A stretch of DNA of 64,000 bases from Wolfiporia cocos (lineage: Eukaryota > Basidiomycota > Agaricomycetes > Polyporales > Phaeolaceae). The notes under the pieces are model-generated. The model made no database searches. It worked only from the letters and a program-made list of their open reading frames with translations, and was not told where the DNA came from. Location: the NCBI GenBank assembly GCA_029448655.1, contig JACCLO010000002.1:4030001-4094000 (forward strand), read 5' to 3'. Each line of letters opens with the position of its first letter. Position 1 is the stretch's first letter. The position numbers and the translations under genes were made by a program. Below, piece by piece: positions 22,299 to 35,000 of this stretch.

Positions 22299-24420
22299 AT
22301 GACCTCTCGAGAACAGCCCGTCGATCCTGCGGCTACCTTGGAAGCACAATTGGATAGTGCATCGGCCCAGCCTCCGTTGCCTACAAATAGGGCCTCAGGT
22401 GAAAGCAGGGGCACCACTGAAACAAATACGACGCCGAGTACGGTTCTCGAAAGTCTTATCAACTCACAGGTGAACCTCTTACGTGCTAGCGCCGCACTCC
22501 AAACTACGCATGCGCTGCTACGTGCACTGAGTGATACTCGTCGTAGGATGCCGCCGCCAGACTCTCCTACCCCTCGTCCGGCATCGCAGGTAGCGCCCGC
22601 CCTGAGCATGGGTCCCGGCCACGACGCCATTGTATTGTCCGAATCAGCTCCCGAGCGCTCAAGCGATGTCACCGGAACTGATGCGATACCTATGCTTGAT
22701 CGCTGGAGGCCATTGCGCATCCAGCGGCGTGGAGGCGACACCGCGTCCGGGGACCCGAGGTTGCAAAGGGAGCGTGATAGGGTCAATCAAGTGTTTGAAG
22801 ACTTGCGTCAGGCTCGCCGCAGGATCGAGGAGTCTTTCATTGTGTTATATGGCGAGGACGACGCGCATACAGGGTCCAGCGGGAGCCCTCGCCCTACTCG
22901 ACCTTCGTCGACATCCTCGCTGCGATTCGGCCCGCGTCCTGAACCGTCGCAGACACAAGAGCGGCGGCCTTGGGAGACATATCTTCGCCTGCGCAGAGCC
23001 GCCCAGAACGACGACTCATCCACAACCCTCGGAAGACGAGTTGCTGCGCGTGCAGCGGGCGGGTCTTCATCTGGTTCGGCCGATATGCGTCATCCTACTC
23101 CCCCCACGACTGCGCAGCGGATCATGGAGATCGCCAATGACTTGCAACGAGATATTACGTCGATCGCTCAACAGAACGCGGAAGTGAACCGGCTGGTGCT
23201 CCGGGCTCGCGCATCCAGTGTTCCGCCTGGCAGCGATCCGGACGCAGGTCATCCACCTCATACGAGCAGCTCCAGCAATACGAGCAGCAGAAATCGGACT
23301 GCCCGCCTGCTGCCTGATCCAAACCAGCCTGCGGGCTACCACGAATCCAGGAGATCCCGACTGCGCGATGATTACTTGTTCAACTCTGAGCTCTCCCCGT
23401 CTCAACGAGACGCTACGGCGCAGACTACACCTCTACCATATACTCCGTCCATGCGCTCTCAGGTTCGTTCCACTAGTGTCCGTCACTCGCATAACGGGCC
23501 GCCAGAGGAGAGCTCTATCAGTGGACGCTCCCTGGATGCTGCCAGGCACCGTGTTCTGCAATTTCTATTCGAAGAAGGGGAACAACCCCCAACAAGTAAT
23601 ACATCTGACATGGAGGACGATGATCCGTATAGTTGGTTCATGGCTTCTCCGATGCGACGGAACGAAACTTCAGACAACCGACGTTCGGCGGTACGGCAGG
23701 CACGCGAGCGAACTTCGTTGATGCCCAGCAGTTTGAGTTACACGGATCCGTTGATCGCGTTTGAGGAACGTCGGAGGATGGCAAGAGAATCGCATCGTTA
23801 TGCCGGTCAAACTACCACCACCTCTGCCACTGGCAACTTTTCCACACGTAGCAGGCGGGGTTGGGGTACGTGGCTTACCCGTTCATCATAATTTGTCGCT
23901 GAACTTGTAAATAGCTCGTCTCGACCAAGATGGCGACGAGATTCCTACGGACGAGGAGGAGGAATACGAGCGCAACCGCGCGCAGATGCGGGCCCGCGCA
24001 ATCCAGCTAACCTCACGATCTGCCTCGCTACGTCTCGACTTCACGCAGCCGGAGCCGGTGGCCTTGGAACCCCCGCCGACCCACCAGCGACTCAGTTTCA
24101 TGCCGACCACCCAGATGCCATTATGGCCGTCCACTGACTCAGACGTCCGTGTCCGCATCAGTCCCTTGAGAGGCCGCGGCGCGGGGTCGTCGTCTGACTC
24201 GAGCCGGCCAGTCACTCCGCGGGACGAGGACTCCGAGGATGAACGCCGTGCAGAGCTGTCTCCATCCCTCCCATCGATTGGCTCCGCCGTTCCGTTCACC
24301 CCTAGCCCACTGCCACTACCTCGTGTCGACTTGTCTCATAATAAGCGCCCAGCAGCAAAGGCGAAGGTCATCATTTACCCCGCCCCAGTGGCTGGTTCGG
24401 CCTTCTATATAGCACGTTGA
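22299..24420 (+). CDS. large intrinsically disordered protein, unknown function
   Basis: Two exons, 22299-23865 and 23915-24420, sum to 2073 nt (690 aa). The intron has GTACGT and AATAG borders, and the join gives ARLDQDGDEIPTDEEEE. The protein is Ser/Pro/Arg/Thr-rich with little predicted fold. Three short segments look helical and could form coiled coils: NLLRASAALQTTHALLRALSD (residues about 65-85), QVFEDLRQARRRIEESFIV (about 165-185) and IMEIANDLQRDITSIAQQN (about 275-295). No domain is recognised. Repeated SP/TP sites suggest phosphorylation (inference). Confidence 0.7.
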
Positions 24421-25085
24421 CTGTGAATACCGTAGAGGGGTGGTGTTAAAGCTTATATGCAAGTCTCAAGAAATGCTGTTGAATAGGTTCACAGGATATT
24501 CGATGTCACCTCAGGTTGCCCTTCTAACATACATACCTCTAATCCGCTTTCTCGCACATTAAAATTGTGTATTGCTGAACGGCTTTACAGTCGCTGCACA
24601 GGAGTTTGTGTGGCACTGAGGCAGCATCCTGATGTTGCTGAATGCCACAATCTGTTCCGCAATTGTGGCTCGTCGGCCACCGTCACCGTTTGCTACATGA
24701 GAGTGCGCTGCTGCATGAGCCGGGATTGTAAGCGCAAGGGGTTGCGATGATGAAGCCGTACTACATCCATTGAGATCAACACCTCAATTTGCGTATTCAT
24801 TTCAAAGTAGAGCGAAGCTTGAGCACGTTGTAAACTTGTGACATCGCACTGCCTTGCCACTTTTGGAATATGCGGACAGTCACGTGGGCTGTGCTGTCGG
24901 GGATCAGTCTAGGACTCGAGCCGTTTGACTTGTCTACACTTTGTTGTTTTCGAGCAACGTCTCTGCTTTCAGGACATTCATACCGATCCACATCTGCTTG
25001 ACTGGCCAGATTGCTAGTCGTGTATTAAGAAGTCCGTTTCTTGCACTAGCCATCCTAAAGTCAAGGCCAACACAAGTATTCAACT
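24421..25085. other. intergenic region upstream of PHO85
   Basis: 665 bp with no credible open frame, RNA gene or repeat. It contains the PHO85 promoter. Confidence 0.5.
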
Positions 25086-26595
25086 ATGAATTACGTGCAG
25101 GTAGGCGCATACTCGCATCGTGTACCGTCAAACGCTGACCAATCCTAAGCTGGAAAAACTAGGTAATCTGAGATGGTTGTATATGAAGGGAATGTGCCGC
25201 TCATATGAGTATAGGGGAGGGTACCTACGCCACCGTTTACAAGGTATGTGATGAACCAGCGCGTCCTCGGCTAGACTTATACCGGCGTAGGGGAGGTCAA
25301 GAACAACAAATGAAATTGTGGCATTGAAGGAGATACACCTCGACGCAGAGGAGGGCACGCCATCCACCGCGATTCGCGAGATCTCTCTCATGAAAGAGCT
25401 CAAACACGTCAACATCGTTCGGCTATACGATGTCATCCACACAGAGACCAAGCTTGTCCTCATCTTCGAGTACTGCGAACGCGACCTCAAGAAGTACATG
25501 GACGTGCATGGTGATAGAGGAGCGTTGGATCCGACCACAGTGCGGAGCTTCATGTATCAGCTGCTCAAGGGCACGGCGTTTTGCCACGAGAACCGGGTGC
25601 TCCATCGAGACCTGAAGCCGCAAAACCTGCTGATCAACAGGAAGGGGGAGCTGAAGCTCGGTGACTTCGGACTGGCACGGGCTTTTGGAGTTCCGGTGAA
25701 CACATTTTCCAATGAGGTGAGTAGCAATATGCGCAGTGTATGTCGTTACCGTGGGCCCATTATCGTTTAGGTCGTGACTCTATGGTACCGTGCTCCAGAT
25801 GTCCTAATGGGCTCGCGAGCATACAATACATCCATCGATGTGTGGTCCTGTGGATGCATTTTCGCCGAGATGATCTCAGGTGTTCCTCTCTTCCGAGGAA
25901 GGGACAATCAAGACCAACTCCTGCACATCATGCGCATCATTGGTACCCCCGACGATCGTACATTACGAAAGATTGCCACCGAAGGCGTAAGTATACGCCT
26001 CGCCAGCTGGTCGCTTCCATTTATCTGACTTCTGACAGCAAACCGACTCCCCCGCGGCCACGAAGCAATATCCACGATACCCGAAGATACCCTTCCAGCA
26101 GGTTCTCCCCAAGGCGCCCCACGCCGGTGAGCCCCGTTGCCAGCTGCAGACAGATTCCCATACTCACGCGACGCAGCGATCGACCTCCTCGAGCGTCTCT
26201 TACAATTCGACCCCGCGAAGCGCATCACCGCGGCCGACGCGCTCTCGCACCAGTACTTTACCGGCAGCGTCCCGTACGGCCTCCCCGCGCCCACGCCCGG
26301 ATCGATGGCGCCGCCGTCGTACAACTACCCCCACCCGCACGCACACCAGCAGCAGCAAATCTCGCAGCAGCAGCAGGCGCAGGCGCAGGCACAAGCGCAG
26401 GCGCAGGCACAGGCGGCATACGTGCAAGCGCAGCAGACTGCGCTTGTGCATGGACAGCCTATGTATGCGGCGCAGGGTGACCCCGCGCGGATGGCGCAGG
26501 CACAGGCGATGGCGATAGCGCAGGCCCAGCCGCAGCCTGCGCCGGCGGGATATGCGATGCAGTATCCCCAGCAGTACGCGGCGGGTGCGCGGTAG
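25086..26595 (+). CDS. PHO85: cyclin-dependent kinase of the Pho85/CDK5 class
   Basis: Seven exons (25086-25100, 25150-25162, 25215-25243, 25291-25716, 25771-25986, 26039-26126 and 26177-26595) sum to 1206 nt (401 aa). The first three exons are 15, 13 and 29 nt and together spell [19 protein letters not shown], the glycine loop of this class. Other marks are [15 protein letters not shown] (PSTAIRE helix), [27 protein letters not shown] and [18 protein letters not shown] and the loop start are Pho85-specific. The kinase fold ends near residue 295. About 105 further residues are Gln/Ala/Pro-rich, with [11 protein letters not shown] followed by alternating Gln-Ala. Yeast Pho85 lacks this tail. 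Partner cyclins direct it to phosphate, glycogen and cell-cycle control. Catalytic residues are all present. Confidence 0.92.
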
Positions 26596-27019
26596 TCCGG
26601 ACGCTGGATTCTCTTTCATGCGTGTCTTGCGGATCGCGCCTCTATCGCTCATATTATATTCTCGTATTGCCCATACTTGCCTAGGCACGTCTCAATGTTC
26701 TCTCTGGCTGCGGTGTACGCGTATGTTCGGCATTTGTACTTCATATTCAGACATCGGATGTTAGACGTCTCGGTATTGTACTATCTCGCATTATTCTCCA
26801 GGAAGCTCGTGTACGTTACATATTACGATGGGGATATTGTATGGGGGGTGCAGATAATCGTTTGCCGACAACCGGCTCATGTCCCTGCCTTTGTGGCCCG
26901 ATTCAGTGATGTTCGGGCTCGTTTAACGTTCGTCGTTTGTATCATCTCTGGCGCTGCTGGGAAGTATTGGGAGCGTCGTGTCTGGTGGCGCTTTATGAGT
27001 GCCACACACAGAAAAGATA
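26596..27019. other. convergent 3' region between PHO85 and FPG
   Basis: 424 bp between two stop codons. It is AT-richer than the flanking exons. No gene is supported. Confidence 0.5.
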
Positions 27020-28506
27020 TCACTGTTGTATCACCTTGCGCCGCCCCGTACCACTTGTTGTCTCATGCTCAGACTCCGATAGCGGCGTGAGGTCGCTTTC
27101 ACTTTCTTGATCGTCAGCCTTTCTCTTACGAGTGTGTGTGGATCTAGGTGTTGATGCTGGCTCCGCTGTGGCACGAAGGTGCTGCAACTCGGCCACATAC
27201 GCCGACGTGCGTCCTCCGACTGTGACCCACTTGATCGTGGCAGGTTTGCCATCCGGCTGCGGAGGGATATATCATCTGAATTATGCAGGAGAGCTGCCAC
27301 GACAGGTCTACGAACCAGCGTCAGTGTATGCTTTGTCTTTTTGCCCTTGTCCTGTACATCATGAGATCCAACACGACATGGTAGACTGCACCTTGGACTT
27401 ACCCAGCGATGCTTGAACAGCCAGTTCTCCGGGAACTTGGAGTCGTCTGCGTTGACGCTGACCGCGACGCGGCACACCTCCGCCGTCTGCCGGTGCAGCG
27501 CCGCCAGCTGAGCCTCCGTCAGCGCGTTGCACCGCTCCTCCGGATGCACACGCGCATGGTACAATATCTCATCTTCCCTCACAGAATCATTTCAATAAAG
27601 AACCAAATGGACGTCAGCACATCAACGCACCTGCGACCCAGTTCCCGACGCCCGCGCTGAAGGACTGGTCGAGCAGGAGCGCTTTGATGGGGCAGGCGCG
27701 CGCGCGCACGCGCTGCGCGAAGTCGGACAGCGCGGGCATAGACAGGAGCGGGTCGAAACCGAGCGCGGAGATCGGCGGCTCGGACAGGGGCGCGGCGCAC
27801 AGACGGATGCGGCCGAGGCGGCGCGCGTCGAGAAAAGCGAGCTCCGTCGACGCACCCGTCGAGGGATTGTGCAGGTGGAGGATGAACTGCGGGTGGTCGC
27901 GTGAGCGGCGCGACGGGGGCTCTGGGCATGAGAGAGGATGAGGAGGGCTCGGACCTTCATGAACCGCGGTGGCCAATCTGTGGCGGCTTTGCGTGGGGTC
28001 CGTTTGTAGTATGTTGCTTGTTGGCCTTTCACCTGCATAGATAAGGGAAATGAGGTGTTGGTATGTAGTGCGACTATACCTGTACCATCCCGGTCATCCC
28101 GAAATGCAGCACAGGTATCTTGCCCTCGCCGTCGAGCTCGATGTAGAATACTTTTCCTGGGAGGAGAATCAGTCTTACCGAGCAGACTGGCTGGTCATAT
28201 CGATACCATATCGTCCTACACTTGTTACAGTACGATTGACAATACTGCGAGCCTAAATCGTAAACCGTAAATCAATCGAAGCTCTGGACAACCAGGCGTT
28301 GGTCGGAAACGCCACTCACAAATTCCTCGTGGGTTACACCAGAATATACGATACTGTCTTCCGCTGTATCCACCTCGGCGATAATGCAACCCGACGCAAC
28401 TTCCCTGATGAGTCTCGCGGCTCTCTCAACTTCTATGATTGGTAAGACCCAATCAATGGTCAGTGATCCCTTTGGATCATGATAGCGCACCAGGTAGCTC
28501 AGGCAT
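27020..28506 (-). CDS. FPG: formamidopyrimidine-DNA glycosylase/AP lyase, zinc-less eukaryotic type
   Basis: Bifunctional base-excision repair enzyme for oxidised purines. Nine exons (28491-28506, 28320-28432, 28207-28252, 28080-28156, 27955-28032, 27631-27886, 27403-27572, 27316-27351 and 27020-27256) sum to 1029 nt (342 aa). The 16-nt first exon spells MPELP and supplies the catalytic N-terminal proline and glutamate; the join gives MPELPEVERAARLIRE. A conserved lysine sits in GRYGKVFYIELDG at about residue 60. The H2TH region is SAGVGNWVADEILYHARVHP. There is no Cys4 zinc finger. Instead a zinc-less hairpin ends in TVGGRTSAYVAELQ, as in plant and fungal Fpg. The C-terminus is basic (RKRKADD) and nuclear-signal-like. 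The start codon lies 287 bp from the divergent MFS gene. Confidence 0.93.
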
Positions 28507-28793
28507 CTACAGACGGGGCGCTTGCTTCAACACAGGGTGTAAAGACAATGTGTGAGCTTGATCTCAGGTGTATTTTGGCACCTAACCAAGATTGGGCAGC
28601 CGCAGCCCGGTGTAGCCAAGATCCAGGACGCCGATCATCGCGATCAATGTATGTAGTACCATAGGGGCGCCTGTCTGAATCCGCACGATGATTCGCTCCC
28701 GGGCCCGTGCGAAGCGCGAGTCAAAATCGACTTGTGCGCTGGCCTTTATACTACAAGTCCTTACGTCTGCGTAAGGCGACCTTTGGATACACC

Positions 28794-31561
28794 ATGGTCC
28801 AGTCGTCCCCAGAGCACAGCCGCCGGCCGTGGGGTTTGGCCTGGAGGTGCTCCGTTTGGTACATCACATCAGGTATTGAGTTCTGTGAAACGAAAATCTA
28901 TCCTAATCTTCCCGCCTCGTAGTTGTTGCATTAGGTATAGAATTAATGTCCTATGTTTTCAGCCATTGATCAGCAGAACCAGGTGTCACAACCGACCTCC
29001 TGGTTTATTCGTTGATCGTTCCGGTTCTGCCGTTCCAGCTTGAACATCTGGGCTATACCGGAGTCTCCGGCCTAGTGGGCTGGCTCCTCTTTGCCTATGT
29101 GCGTATGTCTACTTATACACAGAGGTTGTTCTAAGCTTATGCACTCCCAGTCCTCAGGCATTGTACTGTGTGAGTATCCAACAAACCGCATTGTCTCCCC
29201 CAGCTGAGTAGACAGTCACTCCGCCGATCGCCTACCTGTCCGAGAAATATAACGCAAGGCAGATACCACTGCTATGCGGACAAGTCGCGCTAGTCGGTGC
29301 ACAGATCATGCTTATGCTAGCGCCGACGTATTGGCTCATGGTCATCGCGCGGCTGCTCCAGGGGCTGAGTTCCTCGGTCATCTGGGTCGCCGGCCTCGCG
29401 CTGATGTCCGTCCCCTGCGCCTTCGATACATCTTACACTCTGACACCCTTCCCCCGACAGCTGTGATACGGTCCCCGAGCGTTCTGTCGGGCGTAAGTCC
29501 TCTAACCTCTCACCTGCATGCCCTCACCGACCGATCACAGAACAGCTAGGCCTTGCAATGAGCGGCCTCTCCCTCGGGTACGGTCCCCATCCCCTCCCAT
29601 TCCTAGCGGTGCTCTTGACTTGGTCAGACGCCTCGGCCTTTGATCTGGGGTCAAATCCCAATACCGTCAGCTACGTGACGCATTCAATCTTGACCTCAAT
29701 TTGACCCAGTGGTCCGACCAAATCGGATGTGGCACATCAAAGAGGTTTTGCAGTGGCAGTCATAAAACTGTGCCTCACTGCTGCGAATGTTGCTCCGAGC
29801 TCATCGCTACAAGCCACTGTGGCTAGACCCTGAATGAAGAGTGGTCAGTGGTTGTAAATGGATCTTGAGCCCTTGGCGGGTTTCGCGCGGGAGCACAGGG
29901 CTGCGGAGCGTTCTATGCAATCAGCGTCCCCTTTTCAGCCAGAGTCTAATCATAGCACCGGCGCAGAAGGCTTCAGGGAAGGTCACGGATGCGACACTTC
30001 TCAAGCTCTGCTGAGTTTTCCCTGACCAGCTTGTCCTGGGTCACTGCTAAAAACGGTCGAATGGCCAGGCGGTCAGGCGTCAACCTCACCACAACTACCA
30101 CTCGAAATTACCTGCTGACACTCGCGCACAGGTTCCTCGTCGGTCCCCCCGTCGCAGGCGCGCTATTCAGCCGCTTCGGTTTCCACGGGCCGTTCATCTT
30201 CGGCATCGTTGTGACGATGGTCGACCTCGTCGGCCGCCTGTTCATCATCGAGCGCAAGGACGCGCTCCGCTGGGGCGTCGACCCCGCCGCGGAGCCCCCA
30301 CTGCCGGCGGACGCGGAGACTGCAGGCGAGAAGCAGAAGAAAGTGTGCGTGGAGATGGAGAAGAGCAGCCCTGAGCAGGTGGCGGACGTGCCTTCTCCGG
30401 TGTCTTCTGATGTGGCGGTGGCAGTAGAGGCGCAACCTTTGCCCGAGACACGGATTGCGGCGCCTCAGTCAACGCTAGACGGGGGTGCGGAAAGAACAGC
30501 CGTGCCATCGCCCTTGAGTCCGGCGCCTGCGCGCCGCTCCCCGTTCTATATCGCCATTGGCAAGCTGGTCACGTCCTCAAGAGCTATAGCCGTCTGCGCG
30601 AGCACGCTGATGTACGGGTACGTCGAGCATGAAACACACAAAGAGCGTTCTCCTCTCCAGGACGTACAGCGGAGAGGATATCGGCTGACTGGTGTTATAA
30701 CATACTAGGATGATTCTGGCGAGCCAGGAGCCCGCGCTCCCGCTACATCTGCAGGCCGTCTGGAAATTAAACGCGTCCAAAGTCGGCATCGTATACATTG
30801 CTGCCGTAGTGCCCACTTTGTTCTGTACGTCTAACTTGATAATGTTCAAGGCTAGATCATCAATTGATCTGATCGTGTAGCGTCGGCGCTGGCGGGCTGG
30901 TGGATCGACAAGCGGGGCACGGCACTCATCACAATCGTCGCGCTCTCGTTCTCGCTCCCATGGATTGTCCTGCTCACGATCAACAGCTCTCTCGCGTTCT
31001 TCATCGTGATGTTCGCTCTCGAGAGTCGGTCCCATAGTTGATCGATGTGATACCACTGCTCACCGGATCTGCAGACTTTGGAGTGTCTGCGACTGTCTCT
31101 GCGCTCACGGCCGAACTTGCGTCGACTACGAAAATCCTAGAGGGCGTCGGCTGTATGTCTCATAGCCTCCGTACGTGCTGATGGCACATGCTGATTCTGA
31201 GAATAGACGCACACGTATATGGCGCCTTCAACATGGCATACGGTGTCGGCTCGGCGTGTAAGTGCTTGTCCTACGTCAAAGAATCGTCCTCGCTAACGCG
31301 ACAGCATCATTACAGTGGGCCCTATCATTGGCGGCCAGGTAAGTCACCAAACCACACGCCCTTATGGCGCTCCCGCACGACTGAAGGCCTCCGGTGCAGA
31401 TGTATGACCACCTCGACCGCGGGTGGATGGCGATCTGCCTCTTCGGAACGGGCCTCATCGTTGCCTCGATGATCCTCACATTCGCGTATTTCGAGGACAA
31501 GCCGATGCTCAACAGGCTTGTGGCAAGAATCAGACGAAAGCGGGAAGAAAGCGGATCGTGA
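28794..31561 (+). CDS. major facilitator superfamily transporter, DHA1/VMAT-like
   Basis: A multi-exon gene from the ATG at 28794 (MVQSSPEHSRRPWGLAWRC) to the TGA at 31559-31561. The first intron join gives ITSGVTTDLLVYSLIVPVLP. Further helices include ARLLQGLSSSVIWVAGLAL, GPPVAGALFSRFGFHGPF, WWIDKRGTALITIVALSFS and WMAICLFGTGLIVASMIL. Twelve spans are expected. The loop between helices 6 and 7 is long, about 80 residues, and Ala/Pro/Glu-rich. The motifs fit proton antiporters of the vesicular-amine/multidrug branch. The substrate cannot be told. One intron (29578-30131) is about ten times the local norm. Confidence 0.85.
29578..30131 (+). other. 554-nt intron in the MFS gene holding an imperfect inverted repeat
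   Basis: The donor GG|GTACGG and acceptor GCACAG|G restore the frame (SLG to FLVGPPVAG). Within it a left arm at about 29619-29656 (TTGGTCAGAC, then CTGGGGTCAAAT) pairs imperfectly with a right arm at about 29699-29723 (ATTTGACCCAG, then GTCCGACCAA). Other introns in the window are mostly 45-65 nt. This may be an old insertion carried inside the intron. Confidence 0.55.
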
Positions 31562-32043
31562 TTGTTAGAGTATTGTTGCGAATTACTGCTCATCATATGT
31601 GAATACGACATTGTGAATATATCGTCAGCTGGTCATCCGCCTGATTGCGGGGGATATACACAGTATCTAGGCGAGAGACGTTAGACAAGCTCTTTGGCCT
31701 CCACAAGCTTGCGATACTGTTTTAATTTCACTGGTTAGCTCCCGTTATTATCGCATAATTTCGAAGAGCAGCAATATTTCTGATATATGGGTCAATACCT
31801 GGTTGCTCTCTCTAATACACTAGAATTCGTTAGAGATGTTTCGTGGTAGAGTATCGTGCTGTACATGGCCAATGTAGAAGCTACACGTACAAGGGTATCC
31901 ATATGATGCACACGACGGTCAGAGTGATAATAGTGTGTGAAGTACAGGTAGGAAAGTACACGGGTTGGTACATTTGCGACGCATAACAATCGCGAAGATA
32001 TTGCAGTGAATAGACGACTTGGAAGATCTACAAATAGATACTG
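31562..32043. other. convergent 3' region between the MFS and histidine kinase genes
   Basis: 482 bp, AT-rich, without a credible coding frame. Both neighbouring stop codons face it. Confidence 0.5.
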
Positions 32044-35000
32044 TCATGGTGGTGAGGCTGCTTGAGGAGTTTGAGGAGGATCTGAGTCTTGTCGTGAGAG
32101 AGGTTCGCCGAATGTAGATAAGAGGGCGAGGAGATCCCCTATACAGCCCAAAGGTGAGCGCCAAAGAGATAGCGATCAATAATCGTGCTTGCCTTTCTTT
32201 AGCGGTTTGCTGAAGAAAGCGTTCATGCCGGCACTCAAGCATAGCTGCTTGGTGGATTCTTGACAATCGGCGCTCAATGCAACAACTGAGTGACTTTTTA
32301 GCTAGCCTGGTAGACGTGAGTAGCACCAGAGTACCTACTTGGAAGAGATATCGGCACTCTACGTCTATTTTCCATGACGCGGACACGTTTCGCTGCCTCG
32401 ACGCCATCACATATAGGCATATCTATGGCTCTCCAATGAGAAATGGCATAACGGTATAAGTTTACGCTCACGATGATCGAACAGGGCTACGCTGAAGAAT
32501 CCTGGGTCGTGTTTCTCCCATTCTGAAGAGGCGTGAGTTGGTGAACATGAAAAAGCCCCGTTGTGCGCACTCACCAGCTATAGCTTCCTCTCCATTGGAG
32601 GTAGATACGACATTCAGCTTAAACTTCTGTAGCTGTGCCACAAGCAGTTTCTGAGCAACAGGATTATCTATGATCACACAGGATTAAGATTAGGACAGGA
32701 AGACTGTAGGGTTGCGCACCCTCTGCTATCAACACGTTGCCATACAACATGCGCTTGGAAAGTGCATCTTCCTGAACGGCGCTTGAGGACAAGGTTCGCA
32801 CATTCGGGGATTGTGGCAGATTCTTCAAACTGGCGAGGGTCTGTAACAATCGTGCTTGGCGCGGTGGTTTCGTGACTCGTACAATTCCTGCAGCCAAGTT
32901 GTTCCTTAACATAGGATCGGCTGAGAGATTATCCGTTGTCGGAGTGAAGAGGTGTATGATACTGGTATCCTTCAGTGAAGGGAATGGGAGTGATCGCACG
33001 AGACGATTCAATCCGTCCACCTGTGCTTCCACTTGGGTGTCAACAATGACAAAATCAAGGGGGCCATCGAGCTCTTTAGCATCGCGAATATACGCTTCAG
33101 CTTCTGCCGTGGATGATACAGCGACCACGGAAAACCCGCTCAACATATTGTTAAGCAATGTTTGCGTGTCGCTTGACGCAGAGCTGACGAGTAGTCGCGG
33201 AGGCCTCGGCTCCATCAGTTGAGATTTCAGTCGAGTCACTTCTGCTGTGGTCTAGATTAGATGATACGATGTTCATTAGCGAAAGTCCTGACGTCACGTT
33301 GCAGCGCACCTGTCGCGATTCCTCTGATTCAAATGTCTTCACAGGGATGGTAAACCAAAACACGGAGCCCACACCGAGTTCCGATTGCACGCCAATGGCT
33401 CCGCCCATGAGTTTCACCAGCTGGCGTGATATGGACAACCCAAGACCAGTCCCGCCGAATCGTCTGGTTGACGAATTGTCTGCTTGCTGAAAAGGCACGA
33501 ACAAGAGATCGACATCACTGTGATAATCTTTGAATGTCGATTCAACAAAGAGCTCCACTGAGCCTACCTTGCACTCATTCCAATCCCTGTGTCCCTAGGC
33601 AACCGTGAGCAAACTTGTCGGTCAAATTTAGATCTAGATCGTACTGGATGGTAAACTTGAGGTTGACTTCACCAGGTGCGGCAGGGACACCTCTCTCGAT
33701 TGAACAAAGCACTCGAACAGATCCGTAAGCGGTGAACTTGACCGCGTTGCCGATCAAATTCATTAAGACTGATTGTCGTTAGTGAGGAAACCGAGTTGGA
33801 AGAGATTCGGGAAATCACCTTGTCTTATGCGCGCATAATCCGCCTTGACCCCTGCGGATGAGTGTCCGTCACCCACCAACTAAAAGAATTAAACATAAAT
33901 GTACTTACAAGGGGGAACATCTGGATCAATGTTGTAGGACAAATCCAGCTTTTTTGCCGCCATTGGCAACAGCAGCTCCATGCAATCCTAGATTTTGCGC
34001 TGACTTAAACGCAGGGGCCTGGATTGGGCTAATATACCTGATACATACCGCTATGATGTTCTCCATGGCAAAGCCGGTATATTCGAGCTTTAAAGCTACA
34101 TAATCCAGGAGGATACACATTGAGAACTTACATCTCATGCACGCAGATGATTTACATACCGGATGCCTCAAGCTTGCTGTAATCTAGGATGGAGTCGATG
34201 ATCTTATGGGAAATGAATAAACGAATTGTGACACTCTAGACGCCTTACCTTCAGCAGAAGCTCACACGACTGCTTCGCAGTTTGCACTAACGTTGATGCC
34301 GAGTTAGAGCCTACTCATAGAGATAGGGTTGGCGAATCACCTATCTCTCTTTGCCCGGGATTGAGCTCCGTACCGCCCAAAATGTCCAGAAGTCCGTAAA
34401 AGGAGCTAGTAATTTTCAGATACTGAAGCAGTCAGTATAATGTGACTCCAAGGCTTACCTAAAGGGCGTGCGGAGTTCATGGCTCATGGAAGCCAAAAAA
34501 TTGCTCTTTATCTGCAAAGCAGGATCAATGACAATCTAACTATTCACATCATCAATCAAACCTTGGTAGCCTTCAAAGCGTCTTCTCGGCTTCTGCGAGC
34601 AGCCTCCAATGCATCCCTTTGTGCGGCAATCATCTTCAGATTTTCACGGGTGCCTGCCTGCACCGAACGAAATAACAGTGCATTTGAAATTCCAATGCTG
34701 GCTTGCTGGCATAACAGCGTCAAAATCGTTACTGTGTTGGACGAGAAGGCATATTTAGAGGCTAAGTAAACTGCCCCGAACGTTTGTCCTCGGTTGCTGA
34801 AAATGGGAAGACAGATCACAGATCTGTATGGGCTATGTTGGGCTTCAGAGGAAAATCTCGGTTCTGACGAGACATCTGTATAGAAGATTCGTTCTCTCGT
34901 GTTCAAAGCTTCGAATATGTCAGAAATTACGATTAATGTGAAAAGATTGCGCACCCATGAATGCTACTTACCATGAAGTATGATTGCTCTTCGCAAAGGA

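Noticed and set aside
29618..29660. Possible tRNA or SINE head in the MFS intron
   Set aside because: A T-arm-like GGGTCAAATCC exists, but box spacing is off and no cloverleaf could be closed, so no tRNA is called.
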